A stretch of 64,000 nucleotides of DNA from Clostridia bacterium (GTDB taxonomy: Bacteria > Bacillota > Clostridia > TANB77 > CAG-508). The notes under the pieces are model-generated. The model made no database searches, was not told the DNA's origin, and saw only the letters and a list, made by a program, of their open reading frames with translations. How positions within the stretch are numbered: the stretch's first letter is position 1; the number at the start of each line of letters is the position of its first letter. Positions 47,583 through 56,943 of the stretch are shown piece after piece. The translations under genes were made by a program, and so were the position numbers. Location of the stretch: positions 1 through 64,000 of the forward strand of contig JAFXGW010000022.1 in the NCBI GenBank assembly GCA_017536685.1, in the 5' to 3' direction.

Positions 47583-49043
47583 CTAATTAACTCTTTGATA
47601 AAGAACAAACGTATCATCTTTATATACAACATTCCATTCTGGATCATCTATTATATATAAATTCATTTTTTCATCATTATATAATAATGCATGCGTTATT
47701 CCATATTTATTAAGAATTTTCTTATAATGTTCATTTCCTTCTAATTGTAGATTCCAATCTTCCAAAATTGTAGTATTATTGAATTCAGGTAAAAACATTT
47801 CTGCACGCGCATCTAAAAACACTGGTATTCCTTCAAATTCTAAATATCCACCAAAATTAAAATGATTGTATATCTTCATCTTAGATATATCTATATTATT
47901 CTTTATATATTGAGTTGCTGCAATTGGATAATCTTTAGCATTAATATAATTTTCAGCAGAATTATATATTAAATTCTTAACTGAAATTAGAGTTACAATA
48001 GTAAAAGAAGTTACTAATAAGAACACTTTTATCCTTGAGCTTATAAAATCAAATTTCACTTCATAATCATCTAAAAAATTATATAATAATTTAAAAATAA
48101 CAATTGAAGCTATTAGATAAAAGAAAAATGTATATCTCACTGTATTCAAAGACATTATTGTTATTCCAAGAAGTAAAAAACAATCAACAATTCTAACTTT
48201 AGTCTTTGTAAATGCCATTATTCCTATAAATAAACTTATTCCTATAGCTATATATTCATTTTCTAAAATATTTACTGGTTGCATTTCTGCTATTATATCT
48301 GCCGATATTGCCCCCATTACATTAAATACATATCTATATGCATCAATTCCTGATGGGCTACAAAATCCAGCAATTATTCCAATAATAATTAAAATAAGTA
48401 ATTTTTTTATATTTCTTTTTTCAATAATTATTTTGCTATAATTATCTGATTTTAAATTCAGCTTAGATAAAATCCATTCTGCAAGATATGGTAAATAAAA
48501 CACAAAATATAATGGGTAAGTTGAAGTATGAAAATTAACTAACAATAATGGAAGTATCGTCAAAGCAAAAAAGTATTTATTGTTATTAGTTTCAACTAAT
48601 CTTTCTACACAATAATATTCTATCAAAAATAATAAAAAAGAAATTAATTGTGCTCTTCCTACAAACTCATCCCCAAGTGTTGGAATTATCAATAATGTTG
48701 CAAATGCTGAAAATATTTTTTTCTTCGTGAAATGATTTAATATAAAATAATATGCTAATGTTTGAGCTATAGATAATGTTATAATAAATACTCTAATTCC
48801 ATCAAATCCAAAAAAATCATAAATCTTATCAACAATAACATCAAATCCCCATCTTAAATATATGTATCTTAACCCTTCATGCCAAACGAGTTGATCTTCT
48901 TCTTCAAAACCATATTTTGAAATTCTATCACCAACTGCTATTGAAAATAACGTATCAGACTCTACAGGCTTTTTAATTATTGAAATAGTTGTTAAACAAA
49001 TTAATAAAATAATTATTATTTGAATTACTCTGTCTTTTTTCAT
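47583..49043 (-). CDS. Multi-pass membrane protein, GT-C glycosyltransferase-like
   Basis: The protein is about 486 aa from the ATG at 49043 (MKKDRVIQIIIILL), behind AAAGGAATAG. It has about 10-11 membrane segments. The first outer loop carries DTLFSIAVGDRI...HEGLRY, an acidic layout seen in GT-C enzymes and related DUFs. A C-terminal soluble domain has YNHFNFGGYLEFEGIPVFLDARAEMF, the 'GGYL...D.R' pattern shared by many GT-C-like proteins. A sugar-transferase role in surface polymer or protein glycosylation is plausible, perhaps of pilus proteins encoded upstream. It starts just beyond the lectin-like gene and is likely co-transcribed with it. Confidence 0.7.
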   Translation of the reverse strand: MKKDRVIQIIIILLICLTTISIIKKPVESDTLFSIAVGDRISKYGFEEEDQLVWHEGLRYIYLRWGFDVIVDKIYDFFGFDGIRVFIITLSIAQTLAYYFILNHFTKKKIFSAFATLLIIPTLGDEFVGRAQLISFLLFLIEYYCVERLVETNNNKYFFALTILPLLLVNFHTSTYPLYFVFYLPYLAEWILSKLNLKSDNYSKIIIEKRNIKKLLILIIIGIIAGFCSPSGIDAYRYVFNVMGAISADIIAEMQPVNILENEYIAIGISLFIGIMAFTKTKVRIVDCFLLLGITIMSLNTVRYTFFFYLIASIVIFKLLYNFLDDYEVKFDFISSRIKVFLLVTSFTIVTLISVKNLIYNSAENYINAKDYPIAATQYIKNNIDISKMKIYNHFNFGGYLEFEGIPVFLDARAEMFLPEFNNTTILEDWNLQLEGNEHYKKILNKYGITHALLYNDEKMNLYIIDDPEWNVVYKDDTFVLYQRVN

Positions 49044-49056
49044 TTTTCTATTCCTT

Positions 49057-49974
49057 TCATTTATACAAAACTGTTCTAAATCCCATAATATGTTCTGGTG
49101 TATAATAATTATCTTCTTCTCTAATAGACATTCTATCAAAACTATTTATGTTATACTCTAAATTTTCAACAAGTTCACTATTAAAATTATTCTCATTGTC
49201 AGCAAATAAAAATCCTCTAATTATTACAGTTCCATAATAGTATTCAGAAGACATTTCTAATATATTGTCACAAAAATCATATATATTGTTATACTTGGCT
49301 CTTCCTGTTTTTAAGTTTTCTTTATCTTCTATTTTATTAATTTTTATTTCATTAGTATTTTTTAGCCATGATAATGTTGTATCATAAGCATATCCATTTA
49401 TTAGTTCACAATTTAAATCAGAATACATTTCACTAATAAGTTTTTCAGCTTCTTTTTTGGTTGTATTTTTTAATAGTTTTACATCAGGTTTAGAAACAAT
49501 CGTATTATTTTCTTTTCCAAGTTCGTATCTTGATATGTAAAAACCACCATTTTCCAAACTACTTAAAATAAAATCTTCGCAATTTTCATTTATACATTCA
49601 TCTTTACTTATAAATGGTTCTTCCGAAAAATCTTTTCGCCCCAATTTCTCAGTTAAATTATTTTCCTTATTAGAACAAGGTACCCATACATATTGATTTC
49701 CATTTAAGTCTTCAATTACAAATCCTGTATTCCATTCACCTTCAACATAAGCAAAATTATCAGGAATATATGGATTATTAAAACCTTGATTTTCATATTC
49801 TTTATCTATAGAAATCTCGTAAAACTCATTTTCTTTAATTATTTTATTATCATTATAATTATATATATCATCAACTTTTTTATTAAACTTATATGTTTCA
49901 GCACTTTTATTAAGTGCTACAATACAAATTAATAAAAATAATATGATTTGTAAAAATAATATACTTTTTTTCAT
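49057..49974 (-). CDS. Membrane-anchored FGE/C-type lectin-like protein, copy 2
   Basis: This 305-aa protein has an N-terminal membrane helix (ILFLQIILFLLICIVAL) and a domain resembling formylglycine-generating-enzyme/sulfatase-modifying (FGE) folds: YVWVPC, GGFYISRYELG, NIYDFCDNILEM (as in NVYDLAGNVWEW), RGFLF and GFRTVLYK. The catalytic Cys pattern of true FGE is not obvious, so a binding or structural role is likely. About 60% of residues match the gene at 49995-51056, and the last 20 residues are nearly identical, also in DNA. It lies 21 nt after that copy, so a tandem duplication is clear. Confidence 0.8.
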   Translation of the reverse strand: MKKSILFLQIILFLLICIVALNKSAETYKFNKKVDDIYNYNDNKIIKENEFYEISIDKEYENQGFNNPYIPDNFAYVEGEWNTGFVIEDLNGNQYVWVPCSNKENNLTEKLGRKDFSEEPFISKDECINENCEDFILSSLENGGFYISRYELGKENNTIVSKPDVKLLKNTTKKEAEKLISEMYSDLNCELINGYAYDTTLSWLKNTNEIKINKIEDKENLKTGRAKYNNIYDFCDNILEMSSEYYYGTVIIRGFLFADNENNFNSELVENLEYNINSFDRMSIREEDNYYTPEHIMGFRTVLYK

Positions 49975-49994
49975 TTTATAGTATATCCTTTCTA

Positions 49995-51056
49995 TTATTT
50001 ATACAAAACAGTTCTAAATCCCATAATATGTTCTGGTGTATAATAATTGTCTTCTTCTCGAATAGAGATTCTATCAAAACTGTTATTATTATATCCCGTA
50101 CTTTCTAGAAGTATATTATTTCCCATACTTTCTTCCATATCAAACAAAAATCCTCTAACTATTACTGTTCCATAAGAAGACTCTGCTGTAATTTCTAATA
50201 TATTATCTATGAAATCATATATATTATTATATTGAAATCTTCCTGTTTTTAAATCATTTTTATTATCAACTTCATTTACCTTAATATCATTAGTTGTTTT
50301 TAACCATGATAATGTTGTATCATAAGCATATCCATTTATCAATTCACATTGTAAATTCACATTTTTGTTCATTTTAGAGACAACTTGTTTTGCTTCTTCT
50401 CTAGTAATATTTCCAAAAATTTTTACTCCTGCTTTTGAAACTGGTAAATTATTTTCTTTTCCAATTTCATATCTTGATATATAAAAGCCACCATTTTCTA
50501 GAGTACTTGAAATGAATTTTTCGCACCCTTCATTTATACAAATATCTTTACTTATAAATGGTTCTTTTGAAAAATTTTTTCTTTCTAATTTTGTAATTTC
50601 ATGATTTTCTTCATTTGTACAAGGCACCCATACATATTGATTTTGCATTTCATCTTGTATTACAAATCCCGTATTCCATGCTCCTTCAACATATGAAAAA
50701 CCTTCTGGAATATATGGCTTTTCATATATATTTTTTTCATATTGTTTATTTATAGCTGTTCGATAAATATTCCATTCGTCAAAAATTCTCTTATCGTTAT
50801 ATTCGTTTACAACGTCATTTTCTCTAGCCAAATTTGTAATCTCAATACTTTTTATGAGTTGTAAACATAAATTATAAATATAGTAGATTATGCAACAAAT
50901 TACTACTATTATTAAAATTTTATAAATAATAGCAGTAATTTTTCTTTCTTTTATTTTATTAATAAATAAACTTAACTCTTTAAAATTTTTAACCAAATAT
51001 ATTATTATTGATATAATAGCAAGACCTATTCCTATTACAAACATTTCTGATTTCAT
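49995..51056 (-). CDS. Membrane-anchored FGE/C-type lectin-like protein, copy 1
   Basis: This 353-aa protein has two N-terminal membrane helices (about 5-22 and 42-68) and the same domain as the next gene: FSYVEGAWNTGFVIQDEMQNQYVWVPC, GGFYISRYEIG, NIYDFIDNILEI, and the end REEDNYYTPEHIMGFRTVLYK. The ribosome binding site before 51056 is weak, and an ATG four codons on is an alternative. It is followed at once by the second copy. It lies after spoIVB in transcription order, with 80 nt between. Confidence 0.75.
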   Translation of the reverse strand: MKSEMFVIGIGLAIISIIIYLVKNFKELSLFINKIKERKITAIIYKILIIVVICCIIYYIYNLCLQLIKSIEITNLARENDVVNEYNDKRIFDEWNIYRTAINKQYEKNIYEKPYIPEGFSYVEGAWNTGFVIQDEMQNQYVWVPCTNEENHEITKLERKNFSKEPFISKDICINEGCEKFISSTLENGGFYISRYEIGKENNLPVSKAGVKIFGNITREEAKQVVSKMNKNVNLQCELINGYAYDTTLSWLKTTNDIKVNEVDNKNDLKTGRFQYNNIYDFIDNILEITAESSYGTVIVRGFLFDMEESMGNNILLESTGYNNNSFDRISIREEDNYYTPEHIMGFRTVLYK

Positions 51057-51136
51057 TATTACTTATTTCATATTTAAACTATAGTTCAAATATTTTCTCC
51101 TATATATTTTTTTTAATTATATTAATAATAATTTTC

Positions 51137-52399
51137 TTAGTCAAGATGCTTTAATTCTTTTATCATCATATCAGCAAATATTGCATATCCTACTTCAGGA
51201 TTAGATACTAGTACATTTGTAATTGCACCAACAAATTTTCCATTTTGAATTATAGGTGCTCCAGATAATCCTCTTATAATCCCACCTGTTTGTTTTAACA
51301 ATTCTTCATCTACAATTCTTATAAGCATACTTTTATTATTATAGTCATTTTCTTTATAAATCTTTTCTATTTTTATGTCATATTCCTTAGAAGTATTTGA
51401 TGATTCTACTGAACACAATATTTTAGCATCGCTTTCTGTTATTTCATCTCTTGATGCGATTTCTATACTCTTAGATACATCAATATTTAAAGCTGTTAAG
51501 TTATTTAAAATACCATATACTCCAAATTGTGTATTTTTAGTAATTTGACCTATTGTTTGACTGTTAATTATTGTGCCTTTTATTTCTCCTGGAAGGTTTG
51601 GTGTTCCTCTTTTTAAAGAAACAATTTTAGCTGTAACTAATTCTCCATAGTCTATATTTATCAAATTACTTGTATCTGTGTCTGTAATTCCATGTCCTAA
51701 AATCCCAAAACATTTAGATTCTGGTTCATAAAAGGTCATAGTCCCCACACCAGTTGCAGCATCTTTTACCCATAATCCTAATTGATATTTTTTATCAGAA
51801 ATTTCTACTGGTATAATACTTGTATCTAAAATATTACCATTTCTTAACAATGTTAGTGTTAATTCTTTTCCATTAGAATCATTTACTACTTGCTTTAAAT
51901 TATTTATGTCTTCTATTCTTTGTTCATTTATTTTTAAAATTGTATCTCCTGGTTTTATATTGGAATTTTCATAAGGCTTTTGAATGTAGTCATACTTATC
52001 TTCTATTTCAGACATCCCAACTATTAATACACCATTTGTATACATTTTTGCTCCAATAACTTTTCCAACTGGAACAATTCTCATTTCATCAATTTTTGTA
52101 ACATTTATATTTTTTATTAAAATTTTTCCAAATAATTTAAGCTCTATATTAGTAGAACTAACATTATCGTTTATATCTTGATTATTTAGGCTTTTTGTCC
52201 TAAATTCATTTATAGTATTTTCTAAATTTGAATTATTGGTCATTAATGTTTCTACAACTTCTATTCCAGGCAATTTTCTTAGTTTTAATTCTTCATTATT
52301 TAATAAAAATATATTATTCGGTATAAGTGAAATATATGATACATAAATATATATTATAAACATAAAAAAAACAGTTAATATAAATTTAATCTTTTTCAT
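51137..52399 (-). CDS. spoIVB: SpoIVB-like sporulation protease (S55)
   Basis: This 420-aa protein has an N-terminal membrane segment and a PDZ domain (about 120-190, KPGDTILKINEQRIEDINNLKQVV). The S55 peptidase domain has catalytic-site segments FGILGHGITDTDT (His) and GLSGAPIIQNGKFVGAITNVLV (Ser). In Bacillus SpoIVB is made in the forespore and cleaves SpoIVFA to trigger sigma-K processing. The gene usually lies beside spo0A. Here its upstream neighbour is the pilus-like locus, with 43 nt between, so linked transcription is possible. Confidence 0.9.
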   Translation of the reverse strand: MKKIKFILTVFFMFIIYIYVSYISLIPNNIFLLNNEELKLRKLPGIEVVETLMTNNSNLENTINEFRTKSLNNQDINDNVSSTNIELKLFGKILIKNINVTKIDEMRIVPVGKVIGAKMYTNGVLIVGMSEIEDKYDYIQKPYENSNIKPGDTILKINEQRIEDINNLKQVVNDSNGKELTLTLLRNGNILDTSIIPVEISDKKYQLGLWVKDAATGVGTMTFYEPESKCFGILGHGITDTDTSNLINIDYGELVTAKIVSLKRGTPNLPGEIKGTIINSQTIGQITKNTQFGVYGILNNLTALNIDVSKSIEIASRDEITESDAKILCSVESSNTSKEYDIKIEKIYKENDYNNKSMLIRIVDEELLKQTGGIIRGLSGAPIIQNGKFVGAITNVLVSNPEVGYAIFADMMIKELKHLD

Positions 52400-52442
52400 A
52401 AATTTATATTAACCATTTATTATTTTTTTATTTAAATAAATT

Positions 52443-55019
52443 TTATCTGTATATTACTTTTACAAATTTTATTGAGTTTTTTACATTCTCTGATGTTACT
52501 GCTGAAAGTGGATCTGTATTATTAAAAATTAGTTGACTTGCAGAAATCTTAGACTCTCTTGTAATATTAGGATTAACCTCTATTCTCAAAGTTGTATTTG
52601 TTGTTACATTAGGAACTATTGTATAAACATTCGAATTTAATTCATCACCATATGTTGTTCTTATCTGAAAGTTCAAAACATTTTCCTGAGAATCTAATGA
52701 TTTTACTGTGTCTAATACAATTTCTATAGCCTTAATATCAGCAATGTTTCTTGATGAAGTATTTGCTATTCCTCCAACATGAGACTCCTTATCATAAATT
52801 ATTTCATATCCATCAGAATTAGTTATTGCATTCATTTTATATAAATTGTTTCTTGATTTTCCAACTCCAATATAATATGCTTTTCTTAAATTTTTATATG
52901 TATCATAATTAGAATTATCAATTGTATCAAATATATCTGTTTTCAAATAATTACCATCATTTATACATTCATAACAAGCTAAATTTTTATGGTCATATTT
53001 ATATGGAATTTGAGCATTTGTTTTATCAAATAATTTATCATATTTTGCTTCTTTTGATATAAATGATAAATATGTATTATCAGAAGTATCCATATCACGT
53101 AATTTAGGACAATCTATTCTATGATAATCAGATTTTTCATTCGAAAATTCTGATTGTTTTACATAGTAAACTTCTCTTGGTAAAACAGTAATTTCATTAT
53201 TAGTGCTAGATACTATTTTATAATTACTATAATTTTTTAGTCCACAATCATATCCTTGCATAAATGCAATTATTGATACATGATTAAGAATTTTTTCCCA
53301 TTCTTCATTTTCCATAACGGGCATAGCATAATCTTTGTTAGAAATTAACATATTATTATATGTTGACATTGATAAATTTAAATTATATTGTATAGAATCT
53401 CTAATTACATTCAATTTATGCGAGTAAAATGGTGAATCTACATCAATTTCCATATTACTTTTTTCTTTCATTTTTTCAATTTCTACTTCTGACAATTGTT
53501 CTCTATTAGTTATATTCTCTATATCAAATACTGGATTTTCACTATCTTCAAAATCATGTGAAACTTCTAATTTTCCTTTGATTAACTTATAACTTTGTCC
53601 AGAAATTTCAACTAAATCTTTTTCTAATACTTCATATGTTTCTGAACCTGCAGTTGCTAAGTTTTCATAAATCCAATTTGAAAATATACTAGCTGTTACA
53701 TAATAAGTAACTGCAGAAAGTTTATCTAATTCATATTGAGTATTATTTAAATTTTCTTGAATTTGAAGTTCAGCATTCGAAAGTCTTGTATAAATTTCAT
53801 TAAGAGCATTATGATTAGAGATATTTATATCAGAAAAATCCACTCCCGTTCCATTTGATAATTGGCTTTTTAACTCTTCTGATAAAACAATTGAACCACT
53901 ATTTATTTGTGCTAAATAAGAAGTTACTTTACTATATCTATTATTTTGAACTCTAATATTTTCTTCCAGTTCGGCTTTACTCCCATGCCCACCAGATAAA
54001 ATTTTAACTCCTATATCATCTGCACCTGAATGTCTTACTATATTTCCCGAATTTTCATCCATTTTATCTCTAATAAAAATTTCAACATTTTGACCAGATT
54101 CAATATACTTTTTGGCGTCATCCTGACTGTAAGACATTAAGTTACTTGGTCCTGTTTTTATTTCAACCGAATTCTTTGGAATAAAATATCCAGATTTAGT
54201 ATAATATATATTGTTAATTGTTCCTTCTATCGAAAGGTAATTATCCAAAGTATATATTGCTACTATATCAAACTTATTATCTCTTTTATATCTAGCAGAA
54301 TATGGCATATAAGTTTTTAAAACATGATTAATCTCATATTCAGCATCATCTATATTAGTTGTATATGCATCCGGATCATCTTTATTAGCTTTTTTCTTTA
54401 TATATACTAATTGTCCATAATTTTCTTTTTCAACATCAGTTAAATCATCATATTTAATTTGTAAATCAGATTTCTGAGCATTATCCATTGCAATATAGTC
54501 CGCATACTTAACATGAGTTGCATCACAATTTGTACAATTTTTTTCACTTTCCTCACTTGTATGTACTTCCTTATATGAATAATTAGAACCCGAAACATCT
54601 AATCCTATATCTCCAACAGAAACTGCATTTCCATCAGAATCGATTAAAAATTGAGGTGTCCTAGTTGGAGTACTAATATAATATCCATCATATAAAGTAT
54701 ATAACAATGCTGGTATATATGGTTCTAAATATGATTTACTAGCATTAGACATTCCCAAATTTGTTGCTAATGTATTAAAAAAAACATTATTTGAAGCTTC
54801 AATAATTGTACGTAAAGCATCAGACACAGAAGATAGGTCCTCATTTGCAGTATTTATCTCAAATGCGGACATAGCTCCATAAGTTGAATCTAACAACTTT
54901 TTATCAAATTCATTTTGCAATTGTAATGTATCAACTTGTAGATGAATATAATATGTAAGAACCAAAATTAAAGGTAATACAATCAACGCAAATATTACAC
55001 TTACACCTTGTAATTTCAT
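52443..55019 (-). CDS. Large TadE/G-like pilus-locus protein with Cys motifs
   Basis: This 858-aa protein starts MKLQGVSVIFALIVLPLILVLTYYIHLQVD, one N-terminal membrane helix as in TadE/TadG-type proteins, followed by a long, mostly extracellular region. It contains CTNC at about residue 160 and a second metal-like set, YHRIDCPKL at about 650 and ACYEC at about 695, resembling His-Cys-Cys-Cys zinc sites. The central region has coiled-coil character. Its place after the pilin-like genes supports a role as a minor or tip pilin or surface anchor. No family beyond TadE/G-like is claimed. Confidence 0.65.
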   Translation of the reverse strand: MKLQGVSVIFALIVLPLILVLTYYIHLQVDTLQLQNEFDKKLLDSTYGAMSAFEINTANEDLSSVSDALRTIIEASNNVFFNTLATNLGMSNASKSYLEPYIPALLYTLYDGYYISTPTRTPQFLIDSDGNAVSVGDIGLDVSGSNYSYKEVHTSEESEKNCTNCDATHVKYADYIAMDNAQKSDLQIKYDDLTDVEKENYGQLVYIKKKANKDDPDAYTTNIDDAEYEINHVLKTYMPYSARYKRDNKFDIVAIYTLDNYLSIEGTINNIYYTKSGYFIPKNSVEIKTGPSNLMSYSQDDAKKYIESGQNVEIFIRDKMDENSGNIVRHSGADDIGVKILSGGHGSKAELEENIRVQNNRYSKVTSYLAQINSGSIVLSEELKSQLSNGTGVDFSDINISNHNALNEIYTRLSNAELQIQENLNNTQYELDKLSAVTYYVTASIFSNWIYENLATAGSETYEVLEKDLVEISGQSYKLIKGKLEVSHDFEDSENPVFDIENITNREQLSEVEIEKMKEKSNMEIDVDSPFYSHKLNVIRDSIQYNLNLSMSTYNNMLISNKDYAMPVMENEEWEKILNHVSIIAFMQGYDCGLKNYSNYKIVSSTNNEITVLPREVYYVKQSEFSNEKSDYHRIDCPKLRDMDTSDNTYLSFISKEAKYDKLFDKTNAQIPYKYDHKNLACYECINDGNYLKTDIFDTIDNSNYDTYKNLRKAYYIGVGKSRNNLYKMNAITNSDGYEIIYDKESHVGGIANTSSRNIADIKAIEIVLDTVKSLDSQENVLNFQIRTTYGDELNSNVYTIVPNVTTNTTLRIEVNPNITRESKISASQLIFNNTDPLSAVTSENVKNSIKFVKVIYR

Positions 55020-55039
55020 TAATTAACTTCCTTTGATTT

Positions 55040-55585
55040 TTAATAAGAACCGTTAGCTGTAACGATACCAGAATGTTGTGCCATAATAGAATACACATCA
55101 CTACCAGACATTGAGTAAAATACTCCTCTAATTGTTTGTGATAATGTTTTATTTGTATTCTTTACACTTACAGAGAATATATCTCCTTCTTTCATTTTAT
55201 ATACTCCGTTTGATTTATATATTCCATCTCTATCTTTTAAAACTTCAACAATTTGAGATGTATATACAGAATAGTAAACATTTTCTCCTATTACAGTTCC
55301 TTGAGTCCATGCGGATTTTTTTCCAATATTTTCATCTAATACTTTTATTTCCATTTCAACATCATAACTATTTCCAGTTGCATTAATTGTAGTTATTAAT
55401 TTTGTATAATTATCCATAGTTATTTTTCCTGTTGCTCTAGAGTTATCAACAAATTCAGCTGTAGCTGAAGCAACGGATAATTGTGAAATATCATCACTTC
55501 TTTCTGAAACTGATAATAATGGAAAAATAAACATTAAAACAGCTGCCAATAATATAGCAACAATAGTAATTAAAGTATCACTCAT
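55040..55585 (-). CDS. Small membrane-anchored pilus-locus protein
   Basis: This 181-aa protein has an N-terminal helix starting almost at residue 3 (LITIVAILLAAVLMFIFPLLSV). A segment follows, ATAEFVDNSRATGKITMDNYTKLITTINATGNSYDVEMEIKVLDEN, a pattern I recall from proteins beside Tad genes in Clostridia. The rest is a beta-rich extracellular domain. A GGAGGAGACGCC-ATG region fixes the start. It lies 25 nt after the 244-aa gene and 20 nt before the 858-aa gene. Confidence 0.65.
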   Translation of the reverse strand: MSDTLITIVAILLAAVLMFIFPLLSVSERSDDISQLSVASATAEFVDNSRATGKITMDNYTKLITTINATGNSYDVEMEIKVLDENIGKKSAWTQGTVIGENVYYSVYTSQIVEVLKDRDGIYKSNGVYKMKEGDIFSVSVKNTNKTLSQTIRGVFYSMSGSDVYSIMAQHSGIVTANGSY

Positions 55586-55610
55586 GGCGTCTCCTCCTTA
55601 AATTTATTTC

Positions 55611-56345
55611 TTAATCTATTAATGTATATATTATAACAATCTTATCTTTTGATTTTTCGCCAGTTACTAATTGTTCTCCATCTTCTGTGATCATTGTTTG
55701 TCCACTATATGAATAATTTACGAATCGTTCTTTGAATTGTTTTTTATTTTTTCTAGCTTCACAAAAAGCATTATCTCTATAGTCAACATATGTATTATTT
55801 ATATATCCAGCTTTTCCATCAACAAAATAATCCACTCTTGCTTTTACAGATTCTGTGCTACCTAGCCATGGTGCTCCAAACAAGCAATATAATTTATCAG
55901 GATCATTATATACTTCATTATAAGCATGATTTTCAATTTGAGTTGGCGTAGATTCGCTTGAAGCCAATGTATCTCCTGCTGCTCCATGAACTTTACCTTC
56001 TAAATTTACATCAAAAATTTGAATTAATGGTCTTTTTCCACTACCATCATCAGCACCATAAATTTTAACACAGAAATTTTCTTTATAATATCTATATAGA
56101 GTAGGTATAATTGTTTCTGCACTTACAATTCTTACTGTACCAGATTTAATGTCTTCGTCAGCAGTAGCACCAAAAGATGTTTCATCAATTTCAACATTAT
56201 CATAATATCTTGTTGAATCTGCATAAAAAGCAAAATGCTCAGAAGTAGCAGTTATTTTTTCAAATAAATCTATTGCTAATGCTAATGCTATTACTAAAAC
56301 AAAAACAGCAAATGCTATCATTACAGCTCTTTCTGCATTCTCCAT
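55611..56345 (-). CDS. Pilin-like protein with MENAERAV helix
   Basis: This 244-aa protein begins MENAERAVMIAFAVFVLVIALALAI, a divergent member of the MENxxKAL family, followed by a soluble domain with long loops and no Cys pair. The N-terminal helix would pack as the core of a pilus-type fibre, as known for type IV pilins. I infer pilin-like status from the helix and the locus. AGAAAGGATATAATATGG-type initiation is present. It is separated from the previous pilin by a 92-nt spacer with a strong hairpin. Confidence 0.65.
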   Translation of the reverse strand: MENAERAVMIAFAVFVLVIALALAIDLFEKITATSEHFAFYADSTRYYDNVEIDETSFGATADEDIKSGTVRIVSAETIIPTLYRYYKENFCVKIYGADDGSGKRPLIQIFDVNLEGKVHGAAGDTLASSESTPTQIENHAYNEVYNDPDKLYCLFGAPWLGSTESVKARVDYFVDGKAGYINNTYVDYRDNAFCEARKNKKQFKERFVNYSYSGQTMITEDGEQLVTGEKSKDKIVIIYTLID

Positions 56346-56377
56346 ATTATATCCTTTCTATACTTTTATAGTAAAGT

Positions 56378-56416
56378 AAAGTGGTATATCTTATAAAGTA
56401 TAAATTATACCACTTT
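56378..56416 (-). terminator. Hairpin between pilin-like genes (possible partial terminator or processing site)
   Basis: AAAGTGGTATA / TATACCACTTT forms an 11-bp stem with a 17-nt loop. It is followed by ACTTTACT rather than a clean T-run. It lies in a 92-nt gap, the largest between the pilin genes other than 57460-57528, and could lower expression of the downstream genes. Confidence 0.5.
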
Positions 56417-56437
56417 TAACTTATTATTTAATTCAAA

Positions 56438-56926
56438 TTAATTTCTTGACATTGGTTTTATAATTTTATTTTTATCATAAGAAATATTAATATAATCAAT
56501 TAAACCATTATTTTGATAACTAACTTCAATCCAATATTTGTGTTTATTCTCAATAGAAAGCTTTATATTTTGTAAAGCCTCTATATAAGTTGAATTTTCA
56601 CCATTTTCAGGAAGCCCTGAATTTTTAAATTTTGAATTTCCCTTTTCTTCAAAATAAACTCCTGGAATTTTTATATTCTCATCTTTATTAGAATTAGAAT
56701 TACTTATTAGTACTCCAATTAGCGATTTTACATTTGAACCAGTTTGTTCACCTTCATATATTGAATATTTTGCATTAAAAGTTTCAATTTCTTGAGTTGA
56801 CATTGCTGACATCGTATCAGTAATTGATGAGTTTGCTCCATTAAAAACAAACATTCCTACTGCAATTATCAATATAGATATTAAAAGCGCACCAGCTATA
56901 ATTAATGCTTTTGAAGAATTTTCCAT
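56438..56926 (-). CDS. Pilin-like protein, MENSSKAL helix
   Basis: This 162-aa protein starts MENSSKALIIAGALLISILIIAVGMFVF, then STQEIETFNAKYSIYEGEQTGSNVKSLIGVL. It is a close paralogue of the 171-aa gene just upstream, sharing the N-terminal helix and the block EIxxFNxxxxxYEGxQTGSNVKxL and the ending QNNGLIDYINISY. This is the best evidence that the small genes here are one family. An AGGAATAATTTTATATGG-type start region precedes it. Confidence 0.75.
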   Translation of the reverse strand: MENSSKALIIAGALLISILIIAVGMFVFNGANSSITDTMSAMSTQEIETFNAKYSIYEGEQTGSNVKSLIGVLISNSNSNKDENIKIPGVYFEEKGNSKFKNSGLPENGENSTYIEALQNIKLSIENKHKYWIEVSYQNNGLIDYINISYDKNKIIKPMSRN

Positions 56927-56943
56927 ATAAAATTATTCCTTTA

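Noticed and set aside
47583-49139. A longer 518-aa version of the GT-C-like protein starting at 49139.
   Set aside because: Its first 32 residues lie in another frame of the upstream gene's end; the ATG at 49043 has a good ribosome binding site.
49057-51056. A diversity-generating retroelement target pair.
   Set aside because: No reverse transcriptase or template repeat is visible; the C-type-lectin-like fold alone is not enough.
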